Source: Perkinsus olseni (taxonomy: Eukaryota > Perkinsozoa > Perkinsida > Perkinsidae). Taken from it: a stretch of 64,000 nt of DNA. The position numbers and the translations under genes are program-made. Shown here piece by piece: positions 42,101-53,532 of this stretch. Under the pieces are notes generated by a model that saw only the letters and a list, made by a program, of their open reading frames with translations, searched no databases and had not been told where the DNA came from. Location of the stretch: positions 1 to 64,000 of the forward strand of contig JABANP010000027.1 of the NCBI GenBank assembly GCA_013115135.1, read 5' to 3'. The stretch's first letter is position 1; each line of letters begins with the position of its first letter.

Positions 42101-45100
42101 TTCGCACTGTATATCATAATATTGGTGATAGTTATTGTATAGGGATTGTTCTATTATTGGATAGATATTTACTTTATATTTATACCTTGTCACCGATCGG
42201 AGGCAATGTTGAGAGATGGCCAGCCTCAGGCTGGCAGCCTGATGTGTCCTCCCTCTCTGGCTGGCAGCCTGATGTGTCCTCTCTCTCTGGCTGGCAGCCT
42301 GATGTGTCCTCTCTCTCTGGCTGGCAGCCTGATGTGTCCTCTCTCTCTGGCTGGCAGCCTGATGTGTCCTCTCTCCAGCCGCACAAGCTCTTTCCTCTTC
42401 GTTCGAGGATGATAGGTTGGAGTATCGTAAAGATACTCTCACGCGGTGATATGGATATCTTTCCGAGGTCGAGGTCTGCCCTGCGAACCGCTGTGAAAGA
42501 TTCTCGTCGAAGTGACGGGTTGCTGGGATTTGGTTATCCTTGTAGGTGCTGAGCAAAAATGAAGATCCGTCCCTGCACAAGTACTCCCTGCGTATAGTCA
42601 ACTCATACCGTTCATTGACGGTGAAGTTCCAGAATCGACGCCAATGCTTGTCGTGGAAGTCCTCCCTTGAGCAAGCTTACGAGGAGTGCCAATGGAACAC
42701 TCAGTGAGTGGGGAGGGATTCTTGTGCTTCGCTCCGCTTGAAAACAGTAGCATATTGTGTCATTATATGAATATAGTATATCGCCAATCGGACAATTTGC
42801 ACTGGAGGGAGGAAACTTCGCCCAGTTTTCATGCAGTTGAACGAATGAGCAACTCATGTGCGCTTTTCGTTGATCAAAAAAGCTCATTACGCGACGAAGG
42901 TCCAGTCGGGATGACTAAAAGTTAGATGAGCGAGGAAGCTTGAGTTTGTCTCCTTTTGTCATCTCATGGGAGTGCGATGTATCTCTTCCTTGCCAAGGTA
43001 CCGCTTCTCCGCCTTCGCTCCGCCTCGAGATGGTTGCAACGCTCGAGTCCTGGTCGACGGTCGGGAGCATATGAGCCAGGTGGGTCCGGAGAGGAGGGCT
43101 GCTGCTTTCCACTGGCAGCGTGTTGTTTGATGATTGCGACAGCGGGAAGTTGCCATTTTTGATTGTTGTCATCGCTCACTCTGATGAAGGGCTTCAAATT
43201 TATTCTGGAGTATAGCCTAGACAGTTAATTTCGCCTCAACTACTGAGAGCTTGGACCTGATTCACTAGCACGCTATTCGTTGCGATGATATGAATACATC
43301 CTTCAAAAGTTGTAACCGTTTCATTGCTACAAACTGAGATATGGGATTCCCTGAGATTAACAGGTTACGCGCTAGGATCCACTTTTTCTCTGACTATATT
43401 CCGGATGAACTTGAAGCACTGAAGAGTGGGCGTTTATCGGAGGTTGATATTTCCACGAGGACTGAGTTCACGTTTGAAGCATGCATCGACCTAAGATTCT
43501 CCGAGTTCGCAGGTGATGGCGTGCATAGATCTAGCACAGGATGAAGTGTTCATCTCGGGCTGGTGGGTCACACCGGACCTTCCTCTCACACGACCTTGCA
43601 CTGAAGGCTGCCTTTTGGTAGGAGTACTGCATGCACTGCTTCGCTCCGCTGACATTTTTGTATTTTTTTAGGTAGACGTGCTGAAGAAGAAGGCCGATGA
43701 GGGTGTGAAGATATTTGTCGTGGTGTATCAGGAAATATCTTTAGCCCTGTAGGTCGATCGGGTCGAGGTGGAATCTTTTGACTTCTCGAATCAGTGACCG
43801 GGAGTGATGTTCATTTCGGATAGTTCCATGCAATTTTGAATTATCATCAGTAACACTATTGCTCTCCCAGATATTTCTGGCGATGATTTGGGGGAAATGT
43901 GGTACTGGTATTTGCGGGCAGGTACAATAACAGTTTGCATACTAAGAAAGTGCTTGAGGAAGCCAGTCCTAACATACACGTCGTCACTCATCCGATTCAG
44001 TTCGGAGCTCGGGCTGTATGGTATTGGAGCCACCATCAGAAACTTGTAAGTGCCCAGCATCGACCTAAGATTCCCACGTATCACATATTTTCGGGCGAGC
44101 GAGAATCACAAACGGCTGTATTGGTTGAATACTCGCGTCCTATTCGTCCGTGTTTCACCTGGGGAGCTCTATGGTGGCAGCCAGTGATGTCGCGCGCCAC
44201 CGAAATTATGGAATCTTTCTGTCAACGTGGTGAAGGGCAAAAAGGTTGACGAGTTTCTGTTGCTTGCAGGTGATTGTGGACCATTGTATCGCCTTTGTTG
44301 GTGGTATTGATTTGTGCCTTGGACGCTTTGACAGTTATGAGCATAGATTGTGTGACAGGAGCAAGTGAGCAGGAGAGGATTCTTCCGGCTGCGCGCGTAT
44401 CTTAGGTTGATCAGGGACAAATCCAAGCGTATCTTTCCCGGCAAAGATTACACCAATCCCTGCATCAAAGATTTTGTAAATGTTCAAGACATATTCGACA
44501 CGGACTCGGAAGCGTCAGAGTCCGAGGAGGAATCTGATCATAATAGTCGCGGTAGGCGGAGCGAAGCGCTGCATCTTTACACTTTTTGTCGTCCTAGGTC
44601 ATCCTCCTGACGGCGATTCAAGCGGATATCCGAGCTCTCGGGAGAAGGGGGAGCGGCATAAAAGCCGTCCTTTGCTCGATCGCAACTCCCAGCCGAGGAT
44701 GCCTTGGCATGACACCTCTGTAAGTGAGCAGGAGTGTCCCGTTTTTAGTCGAGCGGCGATGGTTTAGTGGTGGTGCTGGCGTCCGAGTGGTCATATGATC
44801 GTAGTCTCTAATGTGCGCAGGTTCAAATCGTGGGACCGGTAGTTTCGGACATAGCAAGACACTTCGTGCAGCTGTGGAATCATATCAAGACTGACAAGCA
44901 TAAGCAACAGGACAAGGTAAGGAGTTCAAATAATTTCGTGGCGCAGTGACGCTTTGATCTCGTCGCTCCGTGGGGGATGCTGATCAACTACTTCGAGCCC
45001 TCAAGTTGAAATCGGAAGAACTCTTTTCGCTGTGGAATTTTCATTTGCTCGGTCGATGAGCGAATTCTGAAAGTCAGAGTCGATTCCGGGATTCATGTTT

Positions 45101-48100
45101 GCTCGTGAAATGCGTAGAATGGATTTTGAGTTTCGGAATTTGTTTGTTGTTTAGGCTGTGTAATTTCGTGGCGCAGTGATGCTTGTTTCAGGTGCAGTAC
45201 CTACAAGTGACAGGAGAGGAGCGGAGCAAGCATGAGCGTACGGCTCGACTGAAGAAGAATCTTAAAGGGAAATTGAAGCGGATACAGGAGTTCGGTGAGA
45301 CTGCGCAGCGCAAAGATTTTCCTTCCAAAGATATGCTATATATTTCAGATGTTCGCAAGCGTCTGGGTGGGGCGGATCTTCTGCAACTTAATCGAGCCAA
45401 GGCGATCAGCCAGGAGCACGAAATAGCTCCGGACGTGGAGGTACCGGAACCGCAGGGGGATGCCCCGCCTGAATCCCCAGTGGGGGCGAGTCAAGGTGAG
45501 AGGCTGCTTCGCTCCGCCTTTTTAGTGAGATCTTCCGTTGTAGGTGGTCTTGGGCCCGTTCAGGGCGGCGCCGGGCCAACAGCGGCAGTAGTGGGACATC
45601 ACAGGCCTCCGCGCCATGATAACTACGGTGCTCATGTGGAAGCTCCGAGTAAAGAGCGGGAAGGCAGACCGTCTCTGGCGAGAGGGAACACTACGGGCAT
45701 GGCTATCAGTCTTGATGTAGGGATAATCCCGCACGGAGCGAAGGGATTGTGTGGCGATAAATTATGCTGGGTTTGCGCGGTTGAGGAATTTCTCGGATTT
45801 TTTCTCCACGGTGAGGCGGCAGTCGCCGGGGAGACGAGTGGGAAGAACAAACAATTTGCTCTCGATTGTTGTCATTCATACCACAATTTTCGACCGGCTG
45901 AAACACAGTGACTTCGTACCACATTTTTACTAATTTATGATTATAGAGGTGGCAGCAGAGTCAAGCCGGTACTGTGGATAGTACAACTTTCGCGACGACT
46001 GAAACGAGATCGTCCCTCGAAGGTGTTATCGATGGCGCGGGCCTGTCCGTGTATAGCGTTGGGCTAATGCGCGGCGGGACTGAGACTCACCTGAGCGGGG
46101 CGCTCTCATTGTTATTGATGTTGTCGAGATTCGCTTGCCACGTCAGCCGCAGGAGTTGCTGTTGTTGTGGTAGGTGCTGAAGCAAATCGAGCAAGTGTCG
46201 GCGCCGTCTGCGGGTCCGCGGGGAAGAAATGAGCACGTTGCTGATATTTCGCCAAGGAAGAAGAATGGTAAGGTGCAGGGTTCGAACCCGGCTCGGTAGA
46301 CGCACTCCTGGCTTGATCTTCTCGGGTCGTGATCCTCCATGAAAGGTTATGGTGGCCAAGGGCTGTGCGCTCAGGACCCAAGGAGAAAAACTCGTTGAGA
46401 CTTTCGCTCCGCCTTTCCCGTATTTCGTTTTTTCCCTTAGTATCGGACAAGCCTAGATTCTTCGGTCGAGCTAGAACACACATCCCGCCGCGGCGTGCAG
46501 ATGCACCGGTACCGCAGGCCAGGGGAATTGAGGAGGTAGTAGGCGGAGCGAAGCGGTTTTTTTCCGAAATCTTTGTTCTATCGATGAGTGAACTGCCGGT
46601 TACAGAAGAGCGATATGCGGTGTTTGTTCTCGAGTGGAAAATCCGGAGCTTCAGCGGCTTCCGTCACGGCCTGCCTTCGACCTTAGATTTTTAAGCGACT
46701 TTTGTTGTTTCAGCGGGCATCTCCTCCGGGCGGCCGAAGGATGACATTTGACATTTCCCAGCCTGAGGAAGGTGGCCCTCGTGAGAGGTTCGCCATCCAG
46801 AGGAGTTTTACTATGGATGGCTCAACGTGAGAGGGGGGAGGGCTATTCTCGAGGGTGCAAGGCTGGGCAGAATCGATACGGTCAGGGATGAGAAGGGGGT
46901 TGGCCTTCGGTTTATACCGCCCTGTTGATTTTGTTTTCGTCAAGGGTCGACGTAAGATACGCAAGTGACTGTTGGGAATTCTCGAGAAACTTTCCTACGC
47001 CCTACTTCCCTTCTTGGGGGAGGGCGAGATGGAATAGTACTTTGCATAATAAGGATTCCCCAGAGGATCCTCAGAGTTGCTCCTAGGCATGGACAAGAGT
47101 GTGTTGAGGGCCTCCTGGCAGGGGGAAAGGAATCTTGAGGTCAAGGACGTCAATCGCAAAGAAAATGATTCCCTCGTGGCAGGTCCCCTATGTACATTGG
47201 AGACCACAAGAAGGCGGAGAACACCCCGATTGGAATGTCCCTGGATCCTGAGGTCATCGGTCCTCGACGGACCTCTGGCGATGGGGATGACGAGGAGGAG
47301 GAAGAGGACAGCAGCTCTAGCGCCAGTAGCAGTGATAGGAAGAGGTAGTAGGGCGCACTGGTGTTGAATCGGTACGAAAATTGGGAGAATAATTCCGGAA
47401 ATATTTTCACAAGAAAATATAATTTTCCGATTTTATCCGGTAAATTTACAATCGCTGCATGAACGAGTTCAGTAACGTAATATTGTGGTACAGCACGACA
47501 CGGAGCAGGTTGCTTCTATGCGTCTTTCGTGTGGATCGTGCCAAATGGAAAGGACGCACTGTCTACAGAGGTTGAAGATGTCTTTCACAGGCCGATGTTA
47601 TGTTCTAGGTCCCCTCGACACAGGAAGCATAGGAAGGCTTCCAAAGATACGCCTCAGCCCGGTCCCTCTCTTTACGGTAGAGGCCGGTCTATCAGTGGTG
47701 GCGGATCCCCGGCAGCGGCGACCTCTAAATTACTGCGTGAGGGTTGGGGTGCGGTTGTTGTGGTATCGTTAAGTTTTAACATTTTAGAGGATCAGCAAGT
47801 TGTCGACGATCCGTCGAAATCCGGCGGCCATTGTCTCTTTGTCGCGCTTCTTCTACTGGTTGCCTTTGATGATGGCGATTGTTGGGTCAGGTCCTGAAGC
47901 CACAACGGCGTTGACGATACCGATGCCTCGAGGGGAGGACCAGCAGCAGAAAGAGAGGAAGTTGAGCATTCATCGACAAGATAGCCTTCTCGGAACTTCC
48001 TGGCAGCGGGTAGGTCGGAGCTCGGGTTGTGCAGGGGAAAAGATTCCATAATTGGTCGTAGAAGAGACCGGACCGAGAGAGAATTTTATGGCAGTAGTGC

Positions 48101-51007
48101 GTTCTTGTTGCGTGCTTCACGCTCGGCCCTCTGTGCGCTCAAGCGGTTCGGATGCGTATCTTGGATTAACCAACCTATGTCCATTTCTTACCGTCTTCAA
48201 CCTCAGATACAATTCTTGCGTAGTTGTAGTTGGTGGTCCATGGGTCTGCCCACTGAGAACTCCATCTATCAGGCTTATATCAACACCATTGCCGAAGCGG
48301 AGAGGTGAGCCGGGAAGTCCTCCTTCCCTCGTCTCGCGTGTACTGACTAACAGAGGTTCCTCATGGAGTCATTTTGGCGTTGTTTTAGCTTTAAAAAAAT
48401 TTGTTACGAATTTCGGCTCTGATTGTTGATGGTACAGCTGGATACCAACCGTTTCGTACCAGATACATCTACATAGAGAACCAGTTCTTCGTGACTACCA
48501 CTGATGCCAAGGACCCGTCCTGTGCCGAGTACGGCTATCCTGTGAAGAATGAGATTGGGAAGTAAGATTGCTTCGGGATGGTGTCAGAAAGATACTGGCA
48601 GTATGAGCAGTGGGCGGTAGTCGGTGGGAATGCTGTTGTGAGGGCCTCGTGCTTCGCGAATCCTATCACAGCTGCTTTGGAATGTCCCTGAGAGATGTTC
48701 ATGCTCAATGGACAGCGTCAGGGCCTGCATCATCATCATCATCGCTCGATGCTCTTGTGGTGCGGGAGGGCGTCCATTTCCCATCCTTGTCAGGGCGATA
48801 GCCGATCGGGTCTTCAGGGCGATAACAGAGAACGATACGAAATTCAGGGTCTACGTGGTGAGTCGGAGCTCGACAGCCTCATTTGACTTCTCGGCGCGTG
48901 TTGGACGGCGTTTTTGTTGTCGCTTCAGCTTCTACCACTGCTGCCAGCGTTCGAGGGGGAGAATCTTTGGACTGCGGATGCGTTCGTCTGTCGGATAACG
49001 ATTCATCTACAGATGAGGGTAAGGTTACTGGGGAAAATTTTTTGGCGGAAATTTTTCGGTTTTTTGTCAGTCCATCCACAGTGCGAAGACTTCCATAATT
49101 CAAACTCTGAAGAGACGGCTCATCGCTCATCATAAACAGCAGCCGTTGCGAGCCCTGCAGGGGAAGGACGGTGAGTTGTCCTCTGGATAGACGACCGGAA
49201 GCAATCTCACGGGTAGATCTGACTCGCCATCAGCCATAGTGGTTGTAGGAGCGTCTAGCATGATACACCACGAAATGGAACGGTTGGCTGAGATTCCCTC
49301 TGAGTGAATCTTCGTCGAGGTCCGCGGTTGGCCCTTGGCGACTACTCGGTGAATACGCTCGTCGATTCTATTCGTTTTGAGGGATTACTTGCATTCAGTT
49401 TCGACCCGTGATCGGCTGGAGAAGGCCGTGGAGGAGGTCATCAGAAGCCACATCGGTTTCTTCTGCCTACGGACCGTCTCTGATGGTTTTAAGGATGGGA
49501 AGTTGAGAACTGAACAGATGTGAGAGGCGCTAGGCTTCCGGAGTTTTTTGTTGCTGTCTTCGCAAGGTAGCTCTCCAATGCTCTCTGAATATTCTAGTTT
49601 CTCCTATGAGCTTGGGGACGGACTCGCGGTAGCATCGGATAAATCGACAAGCAAATTTCATTTCATCTTTTAGGAGGTTATTTCTGTGTCTGCCTGATTC
49701 TCTCTTGTGCTTGCCAGGGGTACAGCTGTCTGTGTGGCCCGTGCGATGGTCCTTGCTCCGCATTTGCCGCTGTTACGGTGACCGTTGTAGATACATTCAC
49801 GCGAAGACGATGATTGTGGATGATACGAAGGCTATCATAGGTTCGGCTAATATCAATGATCGCAGTATGTCGGGGGACAGAGACTCGGAAACGGCGGTAG
49901 GGGCAAAGATACAGCGGAGCGAAGTTATATCAGCAAGTCTTCCGTATAGGTTCTTATCGAAGATGATATAGGACACTCCTCTCCTTACACATTCGCTGGT
50001 AAGATGGTGTTCCTGCGACACGTCTCCTTGTCTAACGTCGCGCCATCACCGCTAAACCGTGGCCCTCTTCATGGGGATTTCTTGATCATCGTTGTTCATG
50101 CTTTGCCGCACGGGGACTGAATATCCGACATAACTTTCCCGAGTTCATTGGCGGTATAGCAATCGGGTGCATGGGAAGTTGCTGGCTTCAGGTGACATGC
50201 GAACCCAATTGTGGCGAGAACACTTCGGGCTGTTGCAGGGAGTGCTCGAGGATCGTCAGGAGAAAACATTCGTAGGTTTATTGGGGGACTCGGCTCGAAT
50301 GCAGCAATGCAAAGATGCGAGATGGCGAGATCGACGGGCTCCGTTGGGCTTCACCTGAGGGACTTTCAGATCGACAACGTTCTTCGCGACCCGACGAGTG
50401 ACTCGTGCTGGAAAATGTGGCTCGATACAGCAGAGAGGAACATAGGAATACTGAGGGAAGGCTTCCATGGTGTCTGGCCGGATAGCGAGATACGGTAAGG
50501 TTTTCAACCTGTTTTGTATCTTGCGAAGTTGAAAGTTGGATTCCCGCGGATCAGGAACTGGAAGCAGTTCCATGAAGTACTAGAGAGTCGGTCCAATCCC
50601 GGCGGAAAGGAGAAGGAGAAAGTCGTTGATGGCCTGAAGGGCTCCCGAGTGTTCCCGTATCCGCTGGTGAGTGTCGCGTGAACCGATGAGTTGTCGCCTG
50701 CGGAGAACTGATAGAGTTGTCACCCGTGGGATTCGAACCTGAGACCTCTTGGTTCAGCGGAACGTGAGCGCGAACCGGCGGGAATTAGATTGACAGAATG
50801 AGGCCTCACAATAACCTATGTCCTGCCGTTCCCTTCAAGCAAGCGAACTGTTCAATTATCTGTGGATCGCTCGAAATGAAAATCCCTGTCTGTCCTCCAT
50901 GGCGTTGGTCAGTTTCATGTAGGGTGTGCATCGCCTTGGTTATTGTTCAGGAATTCTTGTGTGAGGAGGATATGACCTCGCCGGCGCCCCGACGTCGATC
51001 AGCTTGA
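39141..51007 (+). CDS. phospholipase D, PX-PH type (PLD1/2-like), intron-rich
   Basis: Hydrolyses phosphatidylcholine to phosphatidate and choline at membranes. Domains in order: probable PX ([14 protein letters not shown] about 39.14 kb; [18 protein letters not shown] about 41.07 kb); PH ([13 protein letters not shown], 41.65 kb; [14 protein letters not shown], 42.55 kb); then SAFAPPRDG and [19 protein letters not shown]. Catalytic HKD1 ([19 protein letters not shown]) is split by the 44046-44269 intron. [22 protein letters not shown] and a long low-complexity insert (45.2-47.9 kb) follow. Next are [10 protein letters not shown] and HKD2 ([11 protein letters not shown]...[10 protein letters not shown], exon 49791-49896). 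C-terminal exons include [10 protein letters not shown] and [15 protein letters not shown], ending [18 protein letters not shown] (50951-51007). More than 20 exons. Both HKD motifs are intact. The 5' end is not settled and exons in the insert are tentative. Introns carry tRNA-like elements, the GCTTCGCTCCGCC motif and a minisatellite. Confidence 0.85.
39717..39735. repeat. 9-bp inverted repeat with 1-nt spacer, next to B-box word
   Basis: GGGGTATAT / T / ATATACCCC, followed by a longer imperfect hairpin (TGCGATACAAAATC ... GATTTTGTATCGCA, to about 39780). It is preceded by a reverse-strand GGTTCGAACC at about 39700. Located in a presumed PLD intron. Confidence 0.6.
42220..42241. repeat. 22-bp palindromic scar, T=CCAGCCTG, at minisatellite edge
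   Basis: Exact arrangement; its right half forms the first unit of the 30-bp tandem array. Confidence 0.85.
42231..42375. repeat. 30-bp minisatellite, about 4.8 copies, in PLD intron
   Basis: Unit CTGGCAGCCTGATGTGTCCT plus CTCTCTCTGG; five starts at 42231, 42261, 42291, 42321 and 42351. Units are nearly identical (one C/T change in the first), so the array is young or homogenised. The 30-bp period keeps reading frames open on both strands, which explains the repetitive open frames here; they are not taken as genes. Confidence 0.9.
44755..44830 (+). repeat. tRNA-like element in PLD intron
   Basis: GATGGTTTAGTGGTGG (A-box-like) and CAGGTTCAAATCG (B-box-like) lie about 60 nt apart in the 44721-44819 intron. 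The B-box straddles the 3' splice site, since the next exon begins at GTTCAAATCGTGGGACC. The element therefore supplies the acceptor AG and a few coding bases. Confidence 0.55.
45506..45518. other. example of the GCTTCGCTCCGCC intron motif
   Basis: One of at least ten near-identical copies in introns or exon edges, in either orientation: 5200-5211, 36897-36907, 40384-40395, 42726-42737, 43012-43024 (exonic), 43638-43649, 44555-44567, 45506-45518, 46403-46413, 46542-46554 and 49914-49924. At 40384, 44555, 45506, 46542, 42726 and 49914 it starts within about 25 nt of a 5' splice site. Confidence 0.7.
46274..46312 (-). repeat. tRNA-like B-box fragment in PLD insert region
   Basis: Reverse strand GCCGGGTTCGAACCCTGCACC, a perfect T-arm/B-box sequence, preceded by GTGCGTCTACCGA. 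Only the 3' half of a tRNA-like unit is visible. Confidence 0.5.
50709..50785 (-). repeat. tRNA-like element in last PLD intron
   Basis: The reverse strand contains CTCAGGTTCGAATCCCACGG and an upstream GCTGAACCAAGAGG that resembles an anticodon arm. The D-arm region is degenerate. Confidence 0.5.
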
Positions 51008-51433
51008 TGCCGAAGGAGATCTTCACTTAAATACACTTTTTGTCAGCGTTCTACGGGTGTTACGGATACCGTACATCTGACAACTCTTGTTGCACTATTA
51101 TCGAAGTTGACAGGATTACACAAATTCATTCAGTCGAACCATTGCCTCCCGCTTGCTGTTGCACACTGCTGGAAGGGTTGAGTCACAGAGGGTGGGCTGA
51201 GTCTGATTTCAGTCCTCAGCGGGTCGACGGGGATGACCGACCTGCATCGTGAGTGTGAGTGGTAGCCTTCGTAACCCTTGGAAGATATTGGGAGTGAATA
51301 CATGCACAATCTGTGGTGACTCGTCTGCGAACAGAGTGTGGCGCGATGAGCGGTGTGGGTCGATCAACCCTTTTCACGTTTTTCATGCATTTGCCAAGCA
51401 TCTTCTACTATACCAGTTGTATGCATTTATTCT

Positions 51434-53532
51434 ATGTCCTCACGGCCACCGTCTATTCCGCCCGTACCAGTGAAGACAGAAGACGAGAAGGCGAGAGAGG
51501 CTGCTGAGCAAAAGGCCGCGGTTACTGTTGATGCCTTGGGAAGGAAGAAATGGGATAAAGCGTAGGTTGGTGACGTGGTTCTGTACGTGGCGAGGGTTCG
51601 GCCCTTCGCGGGTCATTGAGAATGAGCATTCTGACGTTCTCTGCCATTCAATTTCAATGTTTTCTCGATTCTTATTGGTTTTGGCAGACTTCGTATAATG
51701 GCTATATTATTGGGTGGATTATAGTAGCGAGGGCAGGCGTGCTCTTCCGGGTTTTGTGGAATATCACGGCCACCCATGGCAGGTTCTTTGCGAAGAAAGC
51801 GGACGAGGAAGAGCAGGAGGAGGCCCTCAGATGTAACGTAGATCGATCGCGTGATCGATTTGAAGTTACTGGGGTGGGTTTTGGTGTTGTGCAGATCTGA
51901 AAGGGTTAAAGCGGGAGAATGACACACCCGTGGAGAGGGCACCATTGAGACAGCGGACGGAGGTCGTCGATCTTGAGAAGGACCTCGGAAAACGGAAACT
52001 CATCACTGGTGAGTGTCGATTCTATAATCTTACTATAGATGAAGTTGACAGGGTTCGAACCCGCGTGCTTCGTTCGAATATATATTGCTTCAACCTGTTG
52101 ACCCTGCCGTCATTTGTCAGAGCGCACTGTGAAGAAGCACCAAGGAGGCTATTGGTGCAAAGTCTGCGAGTGCCTGTTGAAGGATAGTCAATCGTAGGGA
52201 GGGAAGGAGGGGTCGCTCGGAAATGGACGGCGCTGTTGGCAGGTACTTGGATCATCTCAACGGGCGAGATCATAATAGGAATATGGGAATGAATATGAGA
52301 GTCGAGAAGGTGGGCAACAGAACTGCTCTTGTTATTCTCAATGCCTCAAATTCATTCACGAAAAGTGACTATGAAAAATAGGCTCTTGACGGGATGCCTT
52401 CGGATGATCAGTTCATCACGTTATGAAGAGCTACTATCGAAACCATCACGGCTCGAACTTTTCTCGTGTTCTTGCGGGACTGCTGCAACCCTTCCGTTCT
52501 CCTGTCTTCCATCGTGCCTTGGGGTATTGTGCTAAACTACGGGGCCATCCACTACGGTCCATCCTGGGCTGTGCCAGGTCGCGTCGCTGGGAGCTCCATT
52601 TCTCAGGTGAGTGTCGATCGCGTTAAGGAGAAGCTTGAGGAAATGAAGAAGCTGGCCCGAGAGAAGGCGCAGAAAGGTGCGGCAATCAGTGGTATCCTCC
52701 TTGAATCCTCGGCCTATGAGAGTCTCATAGTGAGACGTGGCTTGCCGACAACATGGCAGCGATGTGAAAGTGGTGCATCGCGGCTAGCGGAGAGTCTCCA
52801 CCAGAGAGTCTATTTGTTCGAGGAATAATTCTCCGGTCGAAACTCTCATCGAGAAAGTGGTCATAGATCGCGCTCTGTGCGAAGTGTCAGCTTTTCTTGC
52901 AATCGTACTTTCAGATACGAAGGAGGACGTGATTGACAGGGAGGCAGTACAAGAGCGGTTAGAGCACATCAAGCGAGAAGAGGAGAAAGACAAGTAATGT
53001 TGTTAGCGCTCGCCTTCTTGACCGATCATATCATGGTGTTACAGGCAGCGGAAGAAGGAGAAAAAGAAGCTGAAAAAACGCAAGAAGCGTGAGGCGTTAT
53101 ACGGCCCTGGATATCTCAGCACGAAGGAGGAGGATGAGCCTGCGGAAGGCGGAACAGTACGTGGCCCAGTAGAATTCGCACTCGATCAAAAAATCTCGAT
53201 GACATCGAGATGTCACCCTTCTCCACTGTGATACCCCACCGTTAACATCGAGTCGATGTTAACGGTGGGCTATGACGCAGGGGAAATTGGGTACCTGCGG
53301 AAGGCATGGCTCGGGGGCCTTGGATGAATTTGGGGAACGCTAAAATGGTTGTCGAGGCTTGGCATGTCTGGGTCGCAATGCTCTCGCCAAGATTTAATCT
53401 GTCGCATGCCAGAATATTCTAATTGCTTTTCTCTGTTCTGCTTGAGTTTTTGTATGGTTTTGTTAGGCAACAGAAAGCTCTCACGATGAGCTTATGCGTA
53501 TTATGGGAATATCAGGCTTCGGAGGAAGTTGA
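51434..53532 (+). CDS. ZMAT2: Snu23/ZMAT2, U4/U6.U5 tri-snRNP zinc-finger protein
   Basis: Spliceosomal tri-snRNP/B-complex component acting in the nucleus. Nine exons: 51434-51561, 51783-51832, 51895-52008, 52121-52193, 52243-52309, 52607-52676, 52915-52993, 53045-53156 and 53467-53532. Order matches the family: N-terminal RKKWDKA..FAKKA; APLRQRTEVVDLEKDLGKR; the matrin-type C2H2 finger YWCKVCECLLKDSQS..DHLNGRDHNRNMGM; VKEKLEEMKKLARE and REAVQERLEHIKREEEKDK helices; the basic run RKKEKKKLKKRKKREALYGP; and the conserved tail ELMRIMGISGFGGS. Length about 250 residues, slightly above the usual 200. The intron between exons 3 and 4 contains a tRNA-like element, and the last intron contains two short perfect hairpins. 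Confidence 0.92.
52047..52115 (-). repeat. tRNA-like element in ZMAT2 intron 3
   Basis: The reverse strand contains GCGGGTTCGAACCCTGTCAA, with an outer segment GGCAGGG that pairs with CCCTGTC except one base, spaced about 65 nt. This is the best-paired of the tRNA-like elements, but the A-box is weak. Confidence 0.5.
53193..53269. repeat. two perfect hairpins with 1-nt spacers in last ZMAT2 intron
   Basis: ATCTCGATG / A / CATCGAGAT at about 53188-53206, and a 17-bp inverted repeat 53235-53251 / G / 53253-53269 (CCCACCGTTAACATCGA and its complement). The single-base spacers are the same feature seen in the scars elsewhere, but no third copy of the word follows. Confidence 0.7.

Noticed and set aside
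42231..42375. CRISPR-like array
   Set aside because: Units are contiguous without unique spacers, in a eukaryotic intron.
42034..42601. Repetitive open frames of 170-190 codons over the minisatellite
   Set aside because: A 30-bp repeat keeps all frames open; the region is a PLD intron between the two PH-domain exon groups.
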